DNA of 64,000 bases from Methylococcaceae bacterium (GTDB taxonomy: Bacteria > Pseudomonadota > Gammaproteobacteria > Methylococcales > Methylomonadaceae). Below, one piece after another: positions 27,302-36,735 of this stretch. The stretch's first letter is position 1. Each line of letters begins with the position of its first letter. The notes below the pieces were generated by a model that ran no database searches, had not been told where the DNA came from, and saw nothing but the letters and a program-made list of their open reading frames with translations. The position numbers and the translations under genes were made by a program. Where the stretch lies: NCBI GenBank assembly GCA_016715325.1, contig JADKAL010000006.1, forward strand, positions 124,001-188,000, written 5' to 3'.

Positions 27302-30300
27302 ATGTTTAAAAGCATACGCTTGGGCTATTCGCAGCTCCTTAATTACTTCTTCTTTGTTATTAATTTCGTTTTATTTCTATCGTGTTCATGGGTATATGCC
27401 GATGAGGACGTCGACCCGACGCTTATTCAACTCGAAACGGTTGTTGTAGAAGGTAAAGCAAGCGATTTGAAGAAACTCGGCCCGATAGAAGGCTTGCAAT
27501 TATCCAAAGAACAAATACCGAGCAATGTGCAATCGTTGTCGAGCGACGACATTAAAAAGTCAATGACAACCAGCATCGGCGATTTGATGAACAGCAAATT
27601 ACAATCGGTCAACGTTAACGATTATGCGGGCAATCCCTTCCAAATGGATGTGACCTTTCGCGGCTTTTCCGCCTCGCCGCAACTCGGTACGCCTCAGGGC
27701 TTATCGGTATTTTTGGATGGTGTCCGCGTTAACGAACCGTTCGGCGATGTCGTTAACTGGGATTTAATCCCAATGGGCGCCATATCAACTATGGATGTGT
27801 TTCCTGGCTCGAATCCGTTATTCGGCTTAAATACCTTGGGCGGTGCTATCGCGTTGAGGACTAAAAATGGTTTTGACGATAGCGGGTTCAACATCAACTT
27901 CCAAGGTGGCTCGTGGGACAGAAAGCGGGGCGAAGTAACCGCAGGCTGGAACAATGGTACGGTCGGCGCGTTCGCGTCATTCACGGGTTTTAATGAAGAA
28001 GGCTGGCGCAACAATTCGCCGTCCCAAGTTAATCAAGGTTTCGCTCGCTTCGATGTGCGCGGCGATGAATATAATCTCCGGTTCAGCACCTTGGTGGTCG
28101 GCAACAATCTGCTGGGCAATGGCCTGATCCCTACCGACTTGTTCAACAAAAATCCCGAATCGGTGTTCACCTCGCCCGACCAAACTGAAAATGAGTTGCA
28201 ACAATATACTTTGGGCGGTGAATTCTTCTTTAATGACAATCTGAGCCTCACCGGTCAAATTTACCGTCGCGACAGTAACCGCCGATCAATTGCCGGGGAC
28301 ATTTATGAGGATTTCGACGAAATGGACAGCGGTTTAGGTGGCCATGTTTTGGGTAAAGCCGATGGTAAATCGACCGACACCGGCCAACCGATTTGCCAAT
28401 ATCTGGACAAGAACAAGGACAAGCGGCCGGATTATTTCGTGCCGACGGACAGGGACGGTAGCGGGGTAATAGACGAAGACGATTTTATCGATCCGAATAC
28501 CGGGCAATTGCAAATCGAGCCCACCTGGATCAATGCGCCATTGACGAGCAAAAATAACGAATTCGCCGAATTGATGCCGGCGCTGAATGCAGATGAATTC
28601 GGCAGTTGCGGTCGCCTAAAATATAACGACGTCGTGGGACCTCTCGGTTCTGTCTTAACCCGTAACGGGGCGTTTTTTAACACTTACAAAGGCGATACAC
28701 CCGAAAAAAAGGGCTGGATTCCCGGTACGCCCATCGGTATTCTCAGCAAATCCGCCATTGAGCAGAACACCGACGGCGCGTCTTTGCAATTGAACTGGAA
28801 CAGCGATGAACACAAATTCATGGCGGGTGGTTCTATCGATGCCGCCACGACGGATTTCGAAACCAGCCAACGGCTCGGCTTAATCGACGCCAGCCATCGG
28901 GTGTACAGCGATCCCAGCCAGCTTGACCCGATTTACTTGGCGGGTAAACAGGATATTCGAAACAATTCATTTTTAGGTAAATCGACCACAATCAGCGGCT
29001 ATTTCAGCGAGACTTTTTCGCCCTGGGATAACTTGCACCTGAATTTTGCAGGCCGTTTCAATAAGACGCGAGTCAAGAACAACGTACGTTCCCGTACCCG
29101 GATTGGTTTCGCCAATCTGCACAGCATTCTCGATGTGCATCAGGTCAGGCCAAATGTAATTCTTTGTCCGTCGAGCGACCCGGCTTCGTGTCCTGCCTTG
29201 GCCAATTACAACATCAACGAGTTCGACCGCGATGTCCGGCAACCTGCCGATCCACGGAACGGTTTAGGTAAATACAGCGAAACGCCGACACAAGACACCT
29301 TCGACTATACATCCTTCAATCCATCATTGGGCTTTAGTTATTTGCCCTTTAAAGATCAAGATGTGGCTTACAGGAGCATGGACGTGTTTTTCAACTGGAG
29401 CCGTGGCAACCGAGCACCGTCGAGCGTGGAACTCGGTTGCGCCTACGATCCTACCCTAGTGCCGCAAAACCCGGACGATCCTAATTCGCCGTTAACGCCA
29501 AAAAGTTTCTCAAGTGTTGGCGGCGCATGTACTTTACCGACTGCATTGTCCGGCGACCCCTTCCTACCGCAGATCAAGTCCGACAGTTTTGAGTTCGGTT
29601 TACGCGGCAAGTTGTTCGAGGACTTTAAAGGCGGCTTATTCGAGGACATCAGTTGGAACGCCAGTATTTTTCGCACCGACCTTAAAAACGATATTTACTT
29701 GGTCGGGATTACCGCCGACCGTAGTTTCTTCGACACCATCGGCGAAACCCGGCGAGAAGGCATTGAATTCGGCTTTTCCGGCAAGGCGGGCTTTGTCGAT
29801 TTCGGCTTAAATTACGGCTATACCGATGCGACCTTCCAATCCGATTTATTCATGGTTAGCCGCCATAACAGTAGCGCCGAATACCGGCAAAATTCGGTTC
29901 AATTCCAATACGACCCCAACACCGGGAGACCTTTACAGCCGCTCACCGATATGATCCACGTCAAACCCGGCGACCGGATGCCGGGTATACCGCTGCACAA
30001 TATCAACGCTTCGTTGAATTTCCACATCACGCCGGAATGGGAATTCGGTGTCACCATGATTGCGCATTCCGATAGCTATGTCCGTGGCAATGAAAACAAC
30101 GAACACCGGCAAGGCGATTACGAATTGATCGAGAAAAACCCAATCGTGTTCGGTGACGATTATGTGATTGAGAAAGGCCGCCAGTTCAAGGATCCCGGCA
30201 GCATACCCGGCTATGCGATTTTCAATTTGAAAACGCGCTATGAGGTGTTTAAAGGATTTTCAATGTTCGCCATGGTCAACAACCTGTTCGATCGCCGTTA

Positions 30301-30469
30301 TGCCACCGCAGGTCGTTTAGGCATCAACCCGTTCTCGCCTTCCGAACGAGGCACTATCGGAACCAGCGGCTGGAATTACAATTCCGGCGATTGGCTTAAC
30401 AGCACTTTTATTGGACCGGGTGCGCCGCGTGGTATTTGGGTCGGGTTCGATTATAAATTCGAGCCTTAG
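27302..30469 (+). CDS. TonB-dependent outer-membrane receptor with EF-hand-like insert
   Basis: A 1055-residue receptor. It has a signal peptide ending VYA (33), a TonB box near LETVVVEG (45-50), a plug domain (about 65-190: DVTFRGFSASPQ, VFLDGVRVNEPFGDVVNWD) and a 22-strand barrel with typical C-terminal LKTRYEVFKGFSMFAMVNNL and the final aromatic-rich strand. Between early barrel strands there is a long insertion with DRDGSGVIDEDD (383-394), which matches the 12-position EF-hand loop (acidic at 1, 3, 9, 12; Gly at 6; Ile at 8), preceded by a partial DKNKDKRPD repeat. The substrate is unknown; metal-linked uptake is plausible. The start has no clear Shine-Dalgarno in an A-rich leader. Confidence 0.92.
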   Translation: MFKSIRLGYSQLLNYFFFVINFVLFLSCSWVYADEDVDPTLIQLETVVVEGKASDLKKLGPIEGLQLSKEQIPSNVQSLSSDDIKKSMTTSIGDLMNSKLQSVNVNDYAGNPFQMDVTFRGFSASPQLGTPQGLSVFLDGVRVNEPFGDVVNWDLIPMGAISTMDVFPGSNPLFGLNTLGGAIALRTKNGFDDSGFNINFQGGSWDRKRGEVTAGWNNGTVGAFASFTGFNEEGWRNNSPSQVNQGFARFDVRGDEYNLRFSTLVVGNNLLGNGLIPTDLFNKNPESVFTSPDQTENELQQYTLGGEFFFNDNLSLTGQIYRRDSNRRSIAGDIYEDFDEMDSGLGGHVLGKADGKSTDTGQPICQYLDKNKDKRPDYFVPTDRDGSGVIDEDDFIDPNTGQLQIEPTWINAPLTSKNNEFAELMPALNADEFGSCGRLKYNDVVGPLGSVLTRNGAFFNTYKGDTPEKKGWIPGTPIGILSKSAIEQNTDGASLQLNWNSDEHKFMAGGSIDAATTDFETSQRLGLIDASHRVYSDPSQLDPIYLAGKQDIRNNSFLGKSTTISGYFSETFSPWDNLHLNFAGRFNKTRVKNNVRSRTRIGFANLHSILDVHQVRPNVILCPSSDPASCPALANYNINEFDRDVRQPADPRNGLGKYSETPTQDTFDYTSFNPSLGFSYLPFKDQDVAYRSMDVFFNWSRGNRAPSSVELGCAYDPTLVPQNPDDPNSPLTPKSFSSVGGACTLPTALSGDPFLPQIKSDSFEFGLRGKLFEDFKGGLFEDISWNASIFRTDLKNDIYLVGITADRSFFDTIGETRREGIEFGFSGKAGFVDFGLNYGYTDATFQSDLFMVSRHNSSAEYRQNSVQFQYDPNTGRPLQPLTDMIHVKPGDRMPGIPLHNINASLNFHITPEWEFGVTMIAHSDSYVRGNENNEHRQGDYELIEKNPIVFGDDYVIEKGRQFKDPGSIPGYAIFNLKTRYEVFKGFSMFAMVNNLFDRRYATAGRLGINPFSPSERGTIGTSGWNYNSGDWLNSTFIGPGAPRGIWVGFDYKFEP

Positions 30470-30565
30470 TGAAACCCGGATAGAATGAAAATAATATTAT
30501 GTAACAACAAGTTGACGTTTATGTATTTTGACTGATTCGGGCGGTATTTGATTTTACATATGAAA

Positions 30566-31501
30566 CTATTCAGTGTCATAGCCATAGGTCGATAAATCGA
30601 AATTAACGTGTAATGAAAGTCTTAGATTGCTTTGCCTATAATGGTCTTCGACCCATTTGTTTATTATAGTGCGATAGCCGGCTTCGATTTGCTTGTTAAA
30701 TTTATTTGGCATTAATTTGTCCGATAATGCGCAAATTTTTTCAAGAATTCTATAAGAAAATGGAATTTTTCGAGTGCCCCAATCAGGTTAGAAATAATTA
30801 TTCAATCTTCGCCGTATTTCAATGGTGCAACTTTTTAATGAGGACCGAACTTTTTCAAAATTAACGTTTCCGGTTTTTTTTGTTGTAAAACCCAGTAAAT
30901 TTTCGATAAAAAGGTTAGGGTTTGATTCAATCATTTCAAAAGGTAAGACAAGCACGTTCTCCATACCGAAAAGCTTTTGATAATAGGAAACAACTTTATC
31001 GTATTCGAGAAAGCTTTTTTGAAAAATACCGCCGAAGCCGACTCTATCGACATTAACGCCTAGATAACGTTCTAGCGAGTAAACACCGCCGTTTCGAACG
31101 TATTCTTTGTAAGCGCTCAGAATATAAGACCGCTGCTCTCTGATACAGATGAAAACCTTTGCCTGAGGAAATGTTTCATAGAGTCTATCGGCGACTATTT
31201 TCCCCCAATAGCGTCCTTTTGCAGGGTCGCCTAATAACGTTTCTTCCGAAATTACGCACACATCCTCGTTTGTGTCTGGAAAATGTTGTGCAAATGCTGC
31301 AATCGCATCTTCTCGGTTAAAGTCGAATGGATTGGCAACGGCGAATTCATCGATCGCCAATCCGCATCGAATTCCCCACGGGCTTGAGAAACCTAAAGAT
31401 TTGTTGCTAAATACGTTTGTTTGCAGCCACGTGGAAGCAGTTTTCGGAAATCCGGCGTGAATAAGTAACGGTACTTTATCTGAATATTTTGTCTGATTCA
31501 T
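30566..31501 (-). pseudogene. Sulfotransferase with in-frame TAA
   Basis: It begins at the ATG at 31501. The 5'-PSB loop is HAGFPKTASTWLQ (15-27) and the 3'-phosphate site is around CIREQRSYILSAYKEYVRNGG. The frame meets TAA at 30788-30790 after RRRLNNYF, giving 237 residues. The same frame then stays open and protein-like (PDWGTRKIPFSYRILEKIC ... DHYRQSNLRLSLHVNFDLS ... YGYDTE) to a TAG at 30566-30568. This tail matches the C-terminal pattern of related sulfotransferases, and the total of about 311 residues is the usual length. I read it as a nonsense mutation or a base-call error. It is the last gene of the second minus-strand glycan block. Confidence 0.8.
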
Positions 31502-31550
31502 AACGTGAATTAATGACGGAAAGGTACTCTTTTAATGCAAGTAAGAGGCA

Positions 31551-32723
31551 TTAAGTTTCGTTTGGTAATAGATTATCTAGATGTTTTATGCGCTTGATAA
31601 ACACATTTTCAACCGTATGTTCTTTTGCAAAAGATAATGCGTTTAAACCAAAATTTTTCAGTTTATCCCTATCTTCGGCTAAGGTATTTATTATCCGGGC
31701 GAGTTTTACATAGTCGTCCATCGGTGCGGATAAGCCTATCTCCGCATATTTAAGTATTCCTGCAAAAGCTTCGTTAGCATAGCCGACTATGGGAACGCCG
31801 CAGGCTAAGGTTTCAATGTAAGTGCAGGAAGGATCGCCTTGTCTATGGCAACAAACGAATAAGTCGACTGAGTTTTGTATTCTCGGTAACAATTCAGTTT
31901 CAAAATCCAAAACGCCTTCTAATTTTACTTGTTCTGTTAATCCGTAGGCGACTATGTCGCTAGTCATTTTTTCCGCTAGTTGGCCTGAGCCGAAAATACT
32001 CATGGTAAACGGTGTATTCAGTCTTTTTAATTCGATAGCCAATTTTATAAGATGATCGGCCCCTTTTATTTCGATTAATCTGCCCGAAAAAGCAAGCCTA
32101 AGAGGCGTATCTTGGTCTAGGTACTTAAACCGGGTATTTAAATGCTCAAGTGATATAAATTTATCTAGCGAAATTCTATTATCGAAATAAAGCAAAGCAT
32201 TGGCATTTATCTTGTGATAAGCCTCGTAAGTAGGAGTGCCGTTACATTGAATGCCACTTGCTTTTTTAAGGGCTTTTTTGAGTTTAAACTCTTGGTTTAG
32301 CAACCAAAACCATTTTCTTAGTTTAAGTAAAAAGTTAATTTTAAACGTATTAATAATTTGAAAATTTGTTTTCAGAGAATATTCGGTAATGTATACGCAA
32401 GGAATGTGAAGGGATTGGCTCAGTGCACTGACATTATTATTTTCGTGTGTTCCCGAGGCTAGAACGATAGATGCCGACTTTAAATCGTCAGCACGGATTT
32501 GACCTTGGATGATGCCCAACTTAAAGGGTAACGTCTCGTAATCGACATCCATTGCATCGAGGTTTGTGCTTTGTTTATTCCCAACCCGCATGAGCACTTC
32601 GATTTCCCCTTGCCAGTATTGTTTGTATTGAAATATTCCGTCGACGAATTTTTTTGTAATCTGATGTTTACCGTTTTTTCCGGGAGATAACACGAGCGTC
32701 GGCAGTATTAACAAGGTTTTCAT
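31551..32723 (-). CDS. Glycosyltransferase family 4
   Basis: A GT-B glycosyltransferase of about 390 residues. The donor-binding domain has LAFSGRLIEIKGADHLI, then MSIFGSGQLAEKM, and the E-x7-E-like segment GDPSCTYIETLACGVPIVGYA. I use the ATG at 32723 (MKTLLILPTL) instead of a GTG three codons upstream. It follows another GT4 gene after about 50 bases on the same strand, in a block with two sulfotransferases and a flippase. Sugar specificity unknown. Confidence 0.86.
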   Translation of the reverse strand: MKTLLILPTLVLSPGKNGKHQITKKFVDGIFQYKQYWQGEIEVLMRVGNKQSTNLDAMDVDYETLPFKLGIIQGQIRADDLKSASIVLASGTHENNNVSALSQSLHIPCVYITEYSLKTNFQIINTFKINFLLKLRKWFWLLNQEFKLKKALKKASGIQCNGTPTYEAYHKINANALLYFDNRISLDKFISLEHLNTRFKYLDQDTPLRLAFSGRLIEIKGADHLIKLAIELKRLNTPFTMSIFGSGQLAEKMTSDIVAYGLTEQVKLEGVLDFETELLPRIQNSVDLFVCCHRQGDPSCTYIETLACGVPIVGYANEAFAGILKYAEIGLSAPMDDYVKLARIINTLAEDRDKLKNFGLNALSFAKEHTVENVFIKRIKHLDNLLPNET

Positions 32724-32775
32724 AGCGTTCACAGGTTTAATACAAGTTATTTTAGTACCGGGAGATAAAAGAACA

Positions 32776-33858
32776 TTAAGCCTTATCGGACTTGATGAAG
32801 TTTAGTAAAGCTTGTTCAAACTGATCGCAAGAATATTCCCATTTATTTTTTAAAGCAGTCTGATATGCGGCTTCTGAAGCAACCAGCCAATCATCGTTAC
32901 GCATTTCGGCGTATTTAAGAATTGCTTCTGCGGTTTGGTCTATGTTATCGACGTCAACTAAAATGCCGTTTCGGGCGTCTATCAGTTGCGGCGCGGCTCC
33001 GCAATTTGAACCTATAACGGGCGTTCTGCAAGCCATTGCTTCTAATATGGGTAGGCCGAAACCTTCCGTCCGGCTGGTAAATAACCAAGCATCGCAACGG
33101 TTGTATATATCTTTCAATTGCGCTTGATTGGGTCTTTCAAAATAAAGGCTGCCCTCGGGAAGCGCTATTTCCGGCTGTTCTGTGCCGAAAGCGATTAATT
33201 GCAATTGCGGAATGACGGCTTTTGCTTTAATGAATGCATCAATCGCGATGTCGCTGCCTTTATAAATCCTGCTCGAATACATCATGCCGATAGTCGGCAG
33301 AGCTTGTTTGTTTCTGACCGGGGAAGAGAACTGATTTAAGTCTACACCATTCGGAACTACGATAGAGTCGTCGCAATTGTAGTCGTCTCGAAGAATATCC
33401 GTGATCCATTGCGCGACGGTTACTTTCTTGAAGGGTAAAAATAAAGTCGCTTTCACTCTTTCCACGGGAAGCCATGGATGGATCTCGTAATGTTGCAGAA
33501 AATAAACTTTAATACCCTTTTTACTTGAAAAGGATGAGATCCACTCGGCGGTGATCCAAAACGTTGCAATGACGATATCGGCGTCCGGAACGTCGGCATC
33601 ACTCACAACGCGGTTTGCATTTAAGATTTTTACATCATAAGGCGCGTTTTTAAAAAATGAGTCGTCGAACGTTGGTTTATGACCGGTTTTTGTGCGGCGA
33701 AAAAGGAATTTAATTTTTTGACGAAAATTAAAAGCATCTTTTCGTGGTGATACGATGGTTATAGAGTGGCCTCTGGCACATAAAAGCTCTGCGTAGATGG
33801 AGACCACTCTTAATCCGCCGGTCAAATTGATATTTGGTGTAACAAATGTGATTTTCAT
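32776..33858 (-). CDS. Glycosyltransferase family 4
   Basis: A GT-B glycosyltransferase of 360 residues starting MKITFVTPNINLTGGLRVV at the ATG at 33858; a TTG at 33879 would add seven residues overlapping the upstream gene. The donor domain has MMYSSRIYKGSDIAI, FTSRTEGFGLPILEAMACRT and PVIGSNCGAAPQLID, the typical E-x7-E site. It lies immediately downstream of a sulfotransferase and upstream of another GT4. Probably adds a sugar to the same exopolysaccharide unit. Confidence 0.88.
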   Translation of the reverse strand: MKITFVTPNINLTGGLRVVSIYAELLCARGHSITIVSPRKDAFNFRQKIKFLFRRTKTGHKPTFDDSFFKNAPYDVKILNANRVVSDADVPDADIVIATFWITAEWISSFSSKKGIKVYFLQHYEIHPWLPVERVKATLFLPFKKVTVAQWITDILRDDYNCDDSIVVPNGVDLNQFSSPVRNKQALPTIGMMYSSRIYKGSDIAIDAFIKAKAVIPQLQLIAFGTEQPEIALPEGSLYFERPNQAQLKDIYNRCDAWLFTSRTEGFGLPILEAMACRTPVIGSNCGAAPQLIDARNGILVDVDNIDQTAEAILKYAEMRNDDWLVASEAAYQTALKNKWEYSCDQFEQALLNFIKSDKA

Positions 33859-33869
33859 TCGAGGTTCGT

Positions 33870-34829
33870 TTATTTCCAAGACGTCAAATCACGTTGCCAG
33901 AATTTTTCAAGCTCCAGAATTTCATCTTTAAATAAGTTTTGTAAGTAGGACTGAGTTCCATCGACCATTTTCGGCGGTCTTGGTTTGTCGTCTTTCTTGC
34001 GAACCAGCGAGGTATATAAATTTAACAATGCTTTGCGGATAAAAGGTGGGGTTAAATCGTTCAGTTTTTTCCCTATTGGATTATTTTTAACTTTGCCGAC
34101 AATGCCTTGTCTTACAATTTCTTTATCGATATTGACGAAATGTTCGCTTGATATATTTTCTCTGACATTTACTTTATCGACCATTTCGTTAGGATTCAGA
34201 CCTATAAAAGCGCAAATTTCAGCCACGACATCATCCGGTTTTTGAATAAGGTCGTTGAAGTCGACTAAGAGCAATTGGCTTTTATCGAATGCGGCAAGAT
34301 AGTTATCGATGTGGACCATGTAGCGGCTGCCTTCGATTAATGTCTTCGGGTTGTCGGGCAAGTGCGTATCGTAAGGCGCGAAGAAGCGTTCTCGCTCGGC
34401 TCGAAGAGGATATTTTTCCGGAAAAAGGCACTCTTCAAATGACCGATTGACAGTAAAGTTCCGGGTGCTGTTCTGGTAGTTTTTGACTAACTGTGTGTAA
34501 TAAGAATACGTGCGATCGACGGGTTCGCGTAAAACATAAATCAGTTTTACGTTTGGGACAGCGCTGTGCATTCTCGCCACCGTGTCCGGGAATAAAGTGG
34601 TTTGCGAATAAAGCGTCGACGCTTCGCCGCAGAGTTGATTTTCATTGGCTTGGTCGAATAAACCGGCATACCAGTCCAAGCCTTTTTGAAAAATATCGTC
34701 ACGCGCAAAAAACTCAGGTTCTTTGGGCGTGCTCATAAACACTTTAGGATGCAAGCTTAGTTTTTTATATAAAGATGTAGTGCCGCATTTCGCAGCACCG
34801 ATAATGATAAAGTCGGGCAGTCTCTTCAT
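33870..34829 (-). CDS. PAPS-dependent sulfotransferase
   Basis: A 319-residue sulfotransferase. The 5'-PSB loop is GAAKCGTTSL (11-20). The 3'-PB element is REPVDRTYSYYTQL (101-114). FMSTPKEPEFFARDD is shared with the enzyme at 9339-10205. It has no signal peptide. It follows the flippase gene after 34 bases and precedes a GT4 gene. Expected to sulfate a polysaccharide intermediate in the cytoplasm. Confidence 0.9.
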   Translation of the reverse strand: MKRLPDFIIIGAAKCGTTSLYKKLSLHPKVFMSTPKEPEFFARDDIFQKGLDWYAGLFDQANENQLCGEASTLYSQTTLFPDTVARMHSAVPNVKLIYVLREPVDRTYSYYTQLVKNYQNSTRNFTVNRSFEECLFPEKYPLRAERERFFAPYDTHLPDNPKTLIEGSRYMVHIDNYLAAFDKSQLLLVDFNDLIQKPDDVVAEICAFIGLNPNEMVDKVNVRENISSEHFVNIDKEIVRQGIVGKVKNNPIGKKLNDLTPPFIRKALLNLYTSLVRKKDDKPRPPKMVDGTQSYLQNLFKDEILELEKFWQRDLTSWK

Positions 34830-34863
34830 ATCATTTCAACCAAAAAGTTACCTAAGTAAGCGC

Positions 34864-36174
34864 CTAAAAACAACAAGGGTAGCATAAGGAGTTCTTTAAT
34901 GATGTGGAAGAAAAAGAATATTTTCTAAAAATACCCGAAATAATTAGACGAATAACGGGGGTGGCGGCAATCATCCAAATAGCCCCGGTTAATCCGTAAT
35001 GCATAAAGGCTAATGGTAACCCGACGTACAAGGCGACGGTCTGAATACCGATGAGCATGGTAACGATGGAAGAACGTCCGTTCGCTAAAAAGCATTGCCC
35101 CGCCAGGGTAAATCCAATGCTGCACATCGACAAGCCTAGAATTTGTAACATCCAGCCGGCTTCATGATAACGATCGTCGTACAGGAGTTCGACGATTTTG
35201 TTACCGGTGGTAAACAAAAAACCGGCGCAAAACATGGCGATTGCATCGACGCGATGCCGGATTTTGTAATAAATGTCTTTTAGCCGTTCCGGCCTTTCCC
35301 TTATGGTTTCGCTGATGACCGGAAAAAACACGGAGGAAAGCAGCTTGTTCAATATATCTTTTACCGCATTGGCAAGAAAAAATGCGACCGAATAAACGCC
35401 AAGCAGATCGGGCGTAATTAGCATACCCAAAATTAACCGGTCGCCTTGGGCAAGCATAAAGCCGAGGATTGATGAAATCATGATCCATTTGCCGAAATTC
35501 GCAATTTCAGTAATGGCTTCTTTATTCCAAGCAAACCGGCATTTATCCCTAATGACCAAATGTGAAAGCAACATTTTGGTAAATGCAGAAAATACGCTGC
35601 CTGAGACCAAGGCGTAAACCGTTCGATATTCCCAGGCGATATAAATGATGACTGCAAGTCCTGCAATCTGGCTGGTTATTTCGATAAAAATCGATTTTCC
35701 CAGCATTAACCTGCGGTTTAACAGGAACAGATAAATAGAATTAAAGCTGGAAATGAAAGAGCCGAGCGATAAAAATGCCAGCAGAAAGGGCAGATCCTTG
35801 TCGGCGTAGGCCATCGTTGTCGGAATGAATCCAAATTTTCCTGCTTGATAGAATCCTGCGCTGGCAATCAAAATCATGAGGCCGATTGAAAACCCCCTTA
35901 TGATCTGAACCGTCCATGCTGTATTTAAAAAAGTCGGTTCTTCACCATTTTTACTACGGATAATATTTTGGTTAAGACCGATGTCGGAAAACATGCCGAT
36001 CCCGAAAATAATGACATTCACAACCGCCATGACGCCGAATACTTCCGGCATCAATAATCGGGTCAAGATGAGGTTGCCTCCAAAACGGATGCATTGGGTC
36101 AATAAATGCCCTGCAATAATCCATACCCCCGCTTTGATTGCGCGTTTTTTTATATTTTTCTGAGATGATTGCAT
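34864..36174 (-). CDS. Polysaccharide flippase (Wzx/RfbX family)
   Basis: A 436-residue membrane protein with about 12 hydrophobic segments, belonging to the MOP flippase superfamily. The family start is seen in IKAGVWIIAGHLLTQCIRFG, then NLILTRLLMPEVFGVMAV, followed by GMFSDIGLNQNIIR and the later YSVAFFLANAVKDIL. It would move the lipid-linked (sulfated) repeat unit across the inner membrane. It is the first gene of the second minus-strand glycan block and is divergent, across 561 bases, from the ligase/polymerase gene. Confidence 0.9.
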   Translation of the reverse strand: MQSSQKNIKKRAIKAGVWIIAGHLLTQCIRFGGNLILTRLLMPEVFGVMAVVNVIIFGIGMFSDIGLNQNIIRSKNGEEPTFLNTAWTVQIIRGFSIGLMILIASAGFYQAGKFGFIPTTMAYADKDLPFLLAFLSLGSFISSFNSIYLFLLNRRLMLGKSIFIEITSQIAGLAVIIYIAWEYRTVYALVSGSVFSAFTKMLLSHLVIRDKCRFAWNKEAITEIANFGKWIMISSILGFMLAQGDRLILGMLITPDLLGVYSVAFFLANAVKDILNKLLSSVFFPVISETIRERPERLKDIYYKIRHRVDAIAMFCAGFLFTTGNKIVELLYDDRYHEAGWMLQILGLSMCSIGFTLAGQCFLANGRSSIVTMLIGIQTVALYVGLPLAFMHYGLTGAIWMIAATPVIRLIISGIFRKYSFSSTSLKNSLCYPCCF

Positions 36175-36735
36175 AGTGTTATTGAACGAAGCGAACCGCG
36201 AATCTTGATCGTTTTGTAAAGTTCATTATTGCCGTGGATGCGAGAAAGGCTGTAATCCTTTTTAGCGATTGTCTATATAACCATTAAGTTTTTTGTTGAG
36301 AGCAAGCTTGTTATCTCATCTATCGACGAGGTTGTGTTTTGCAACTCTCGGTTAGATTCAAGTCGAAAAAACATGGAGTTCATTGTTGAGAAAACAGCTT
36401 GTGGTCTCACAGCTTATGAATCATCATTTGTTTTCGTATTGTGAAATTTACTCGCCATTCCATATCAAAGCTGTTTTTATAAAGCTTAAATTTAAGAGCT
36501 TAAGTCGTAAGAACACCCCGACCGATAATCGATAAACAGTCTATATTTATGAAACTAACGAGTATATATTATCAATTTTGTTAAACTTTAAGGGATAAAA
36601 ATTTTCCGGTTTTGTTAACGTTAGTAGTTGTAAAACAGCGGGCGATTCTTTTTGGACATCTCAAAACAATAACTTTGTGGTCAAACACTTCACAAAAACG
36701 ATTTTCCTCTTTCATACTGACGGTTAAATTTCCCA
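36175..36735. other. 561-base divergent intergenic region of the second glycan block
   Basis: AT-rich region between the flippase and the ligase/polymerase genes, so it must hold promoters in both directions. I looked for a JUMPstart/ops element (GGCGGTAGC) and did not find one. I see no gene and no obvious repeat. Confidence 0.4.

Noticed and set aside
36175..36735. JUMPstart/ops element before the glycan genes
   Set aside because: No GGCGGTAGC core on either strand.
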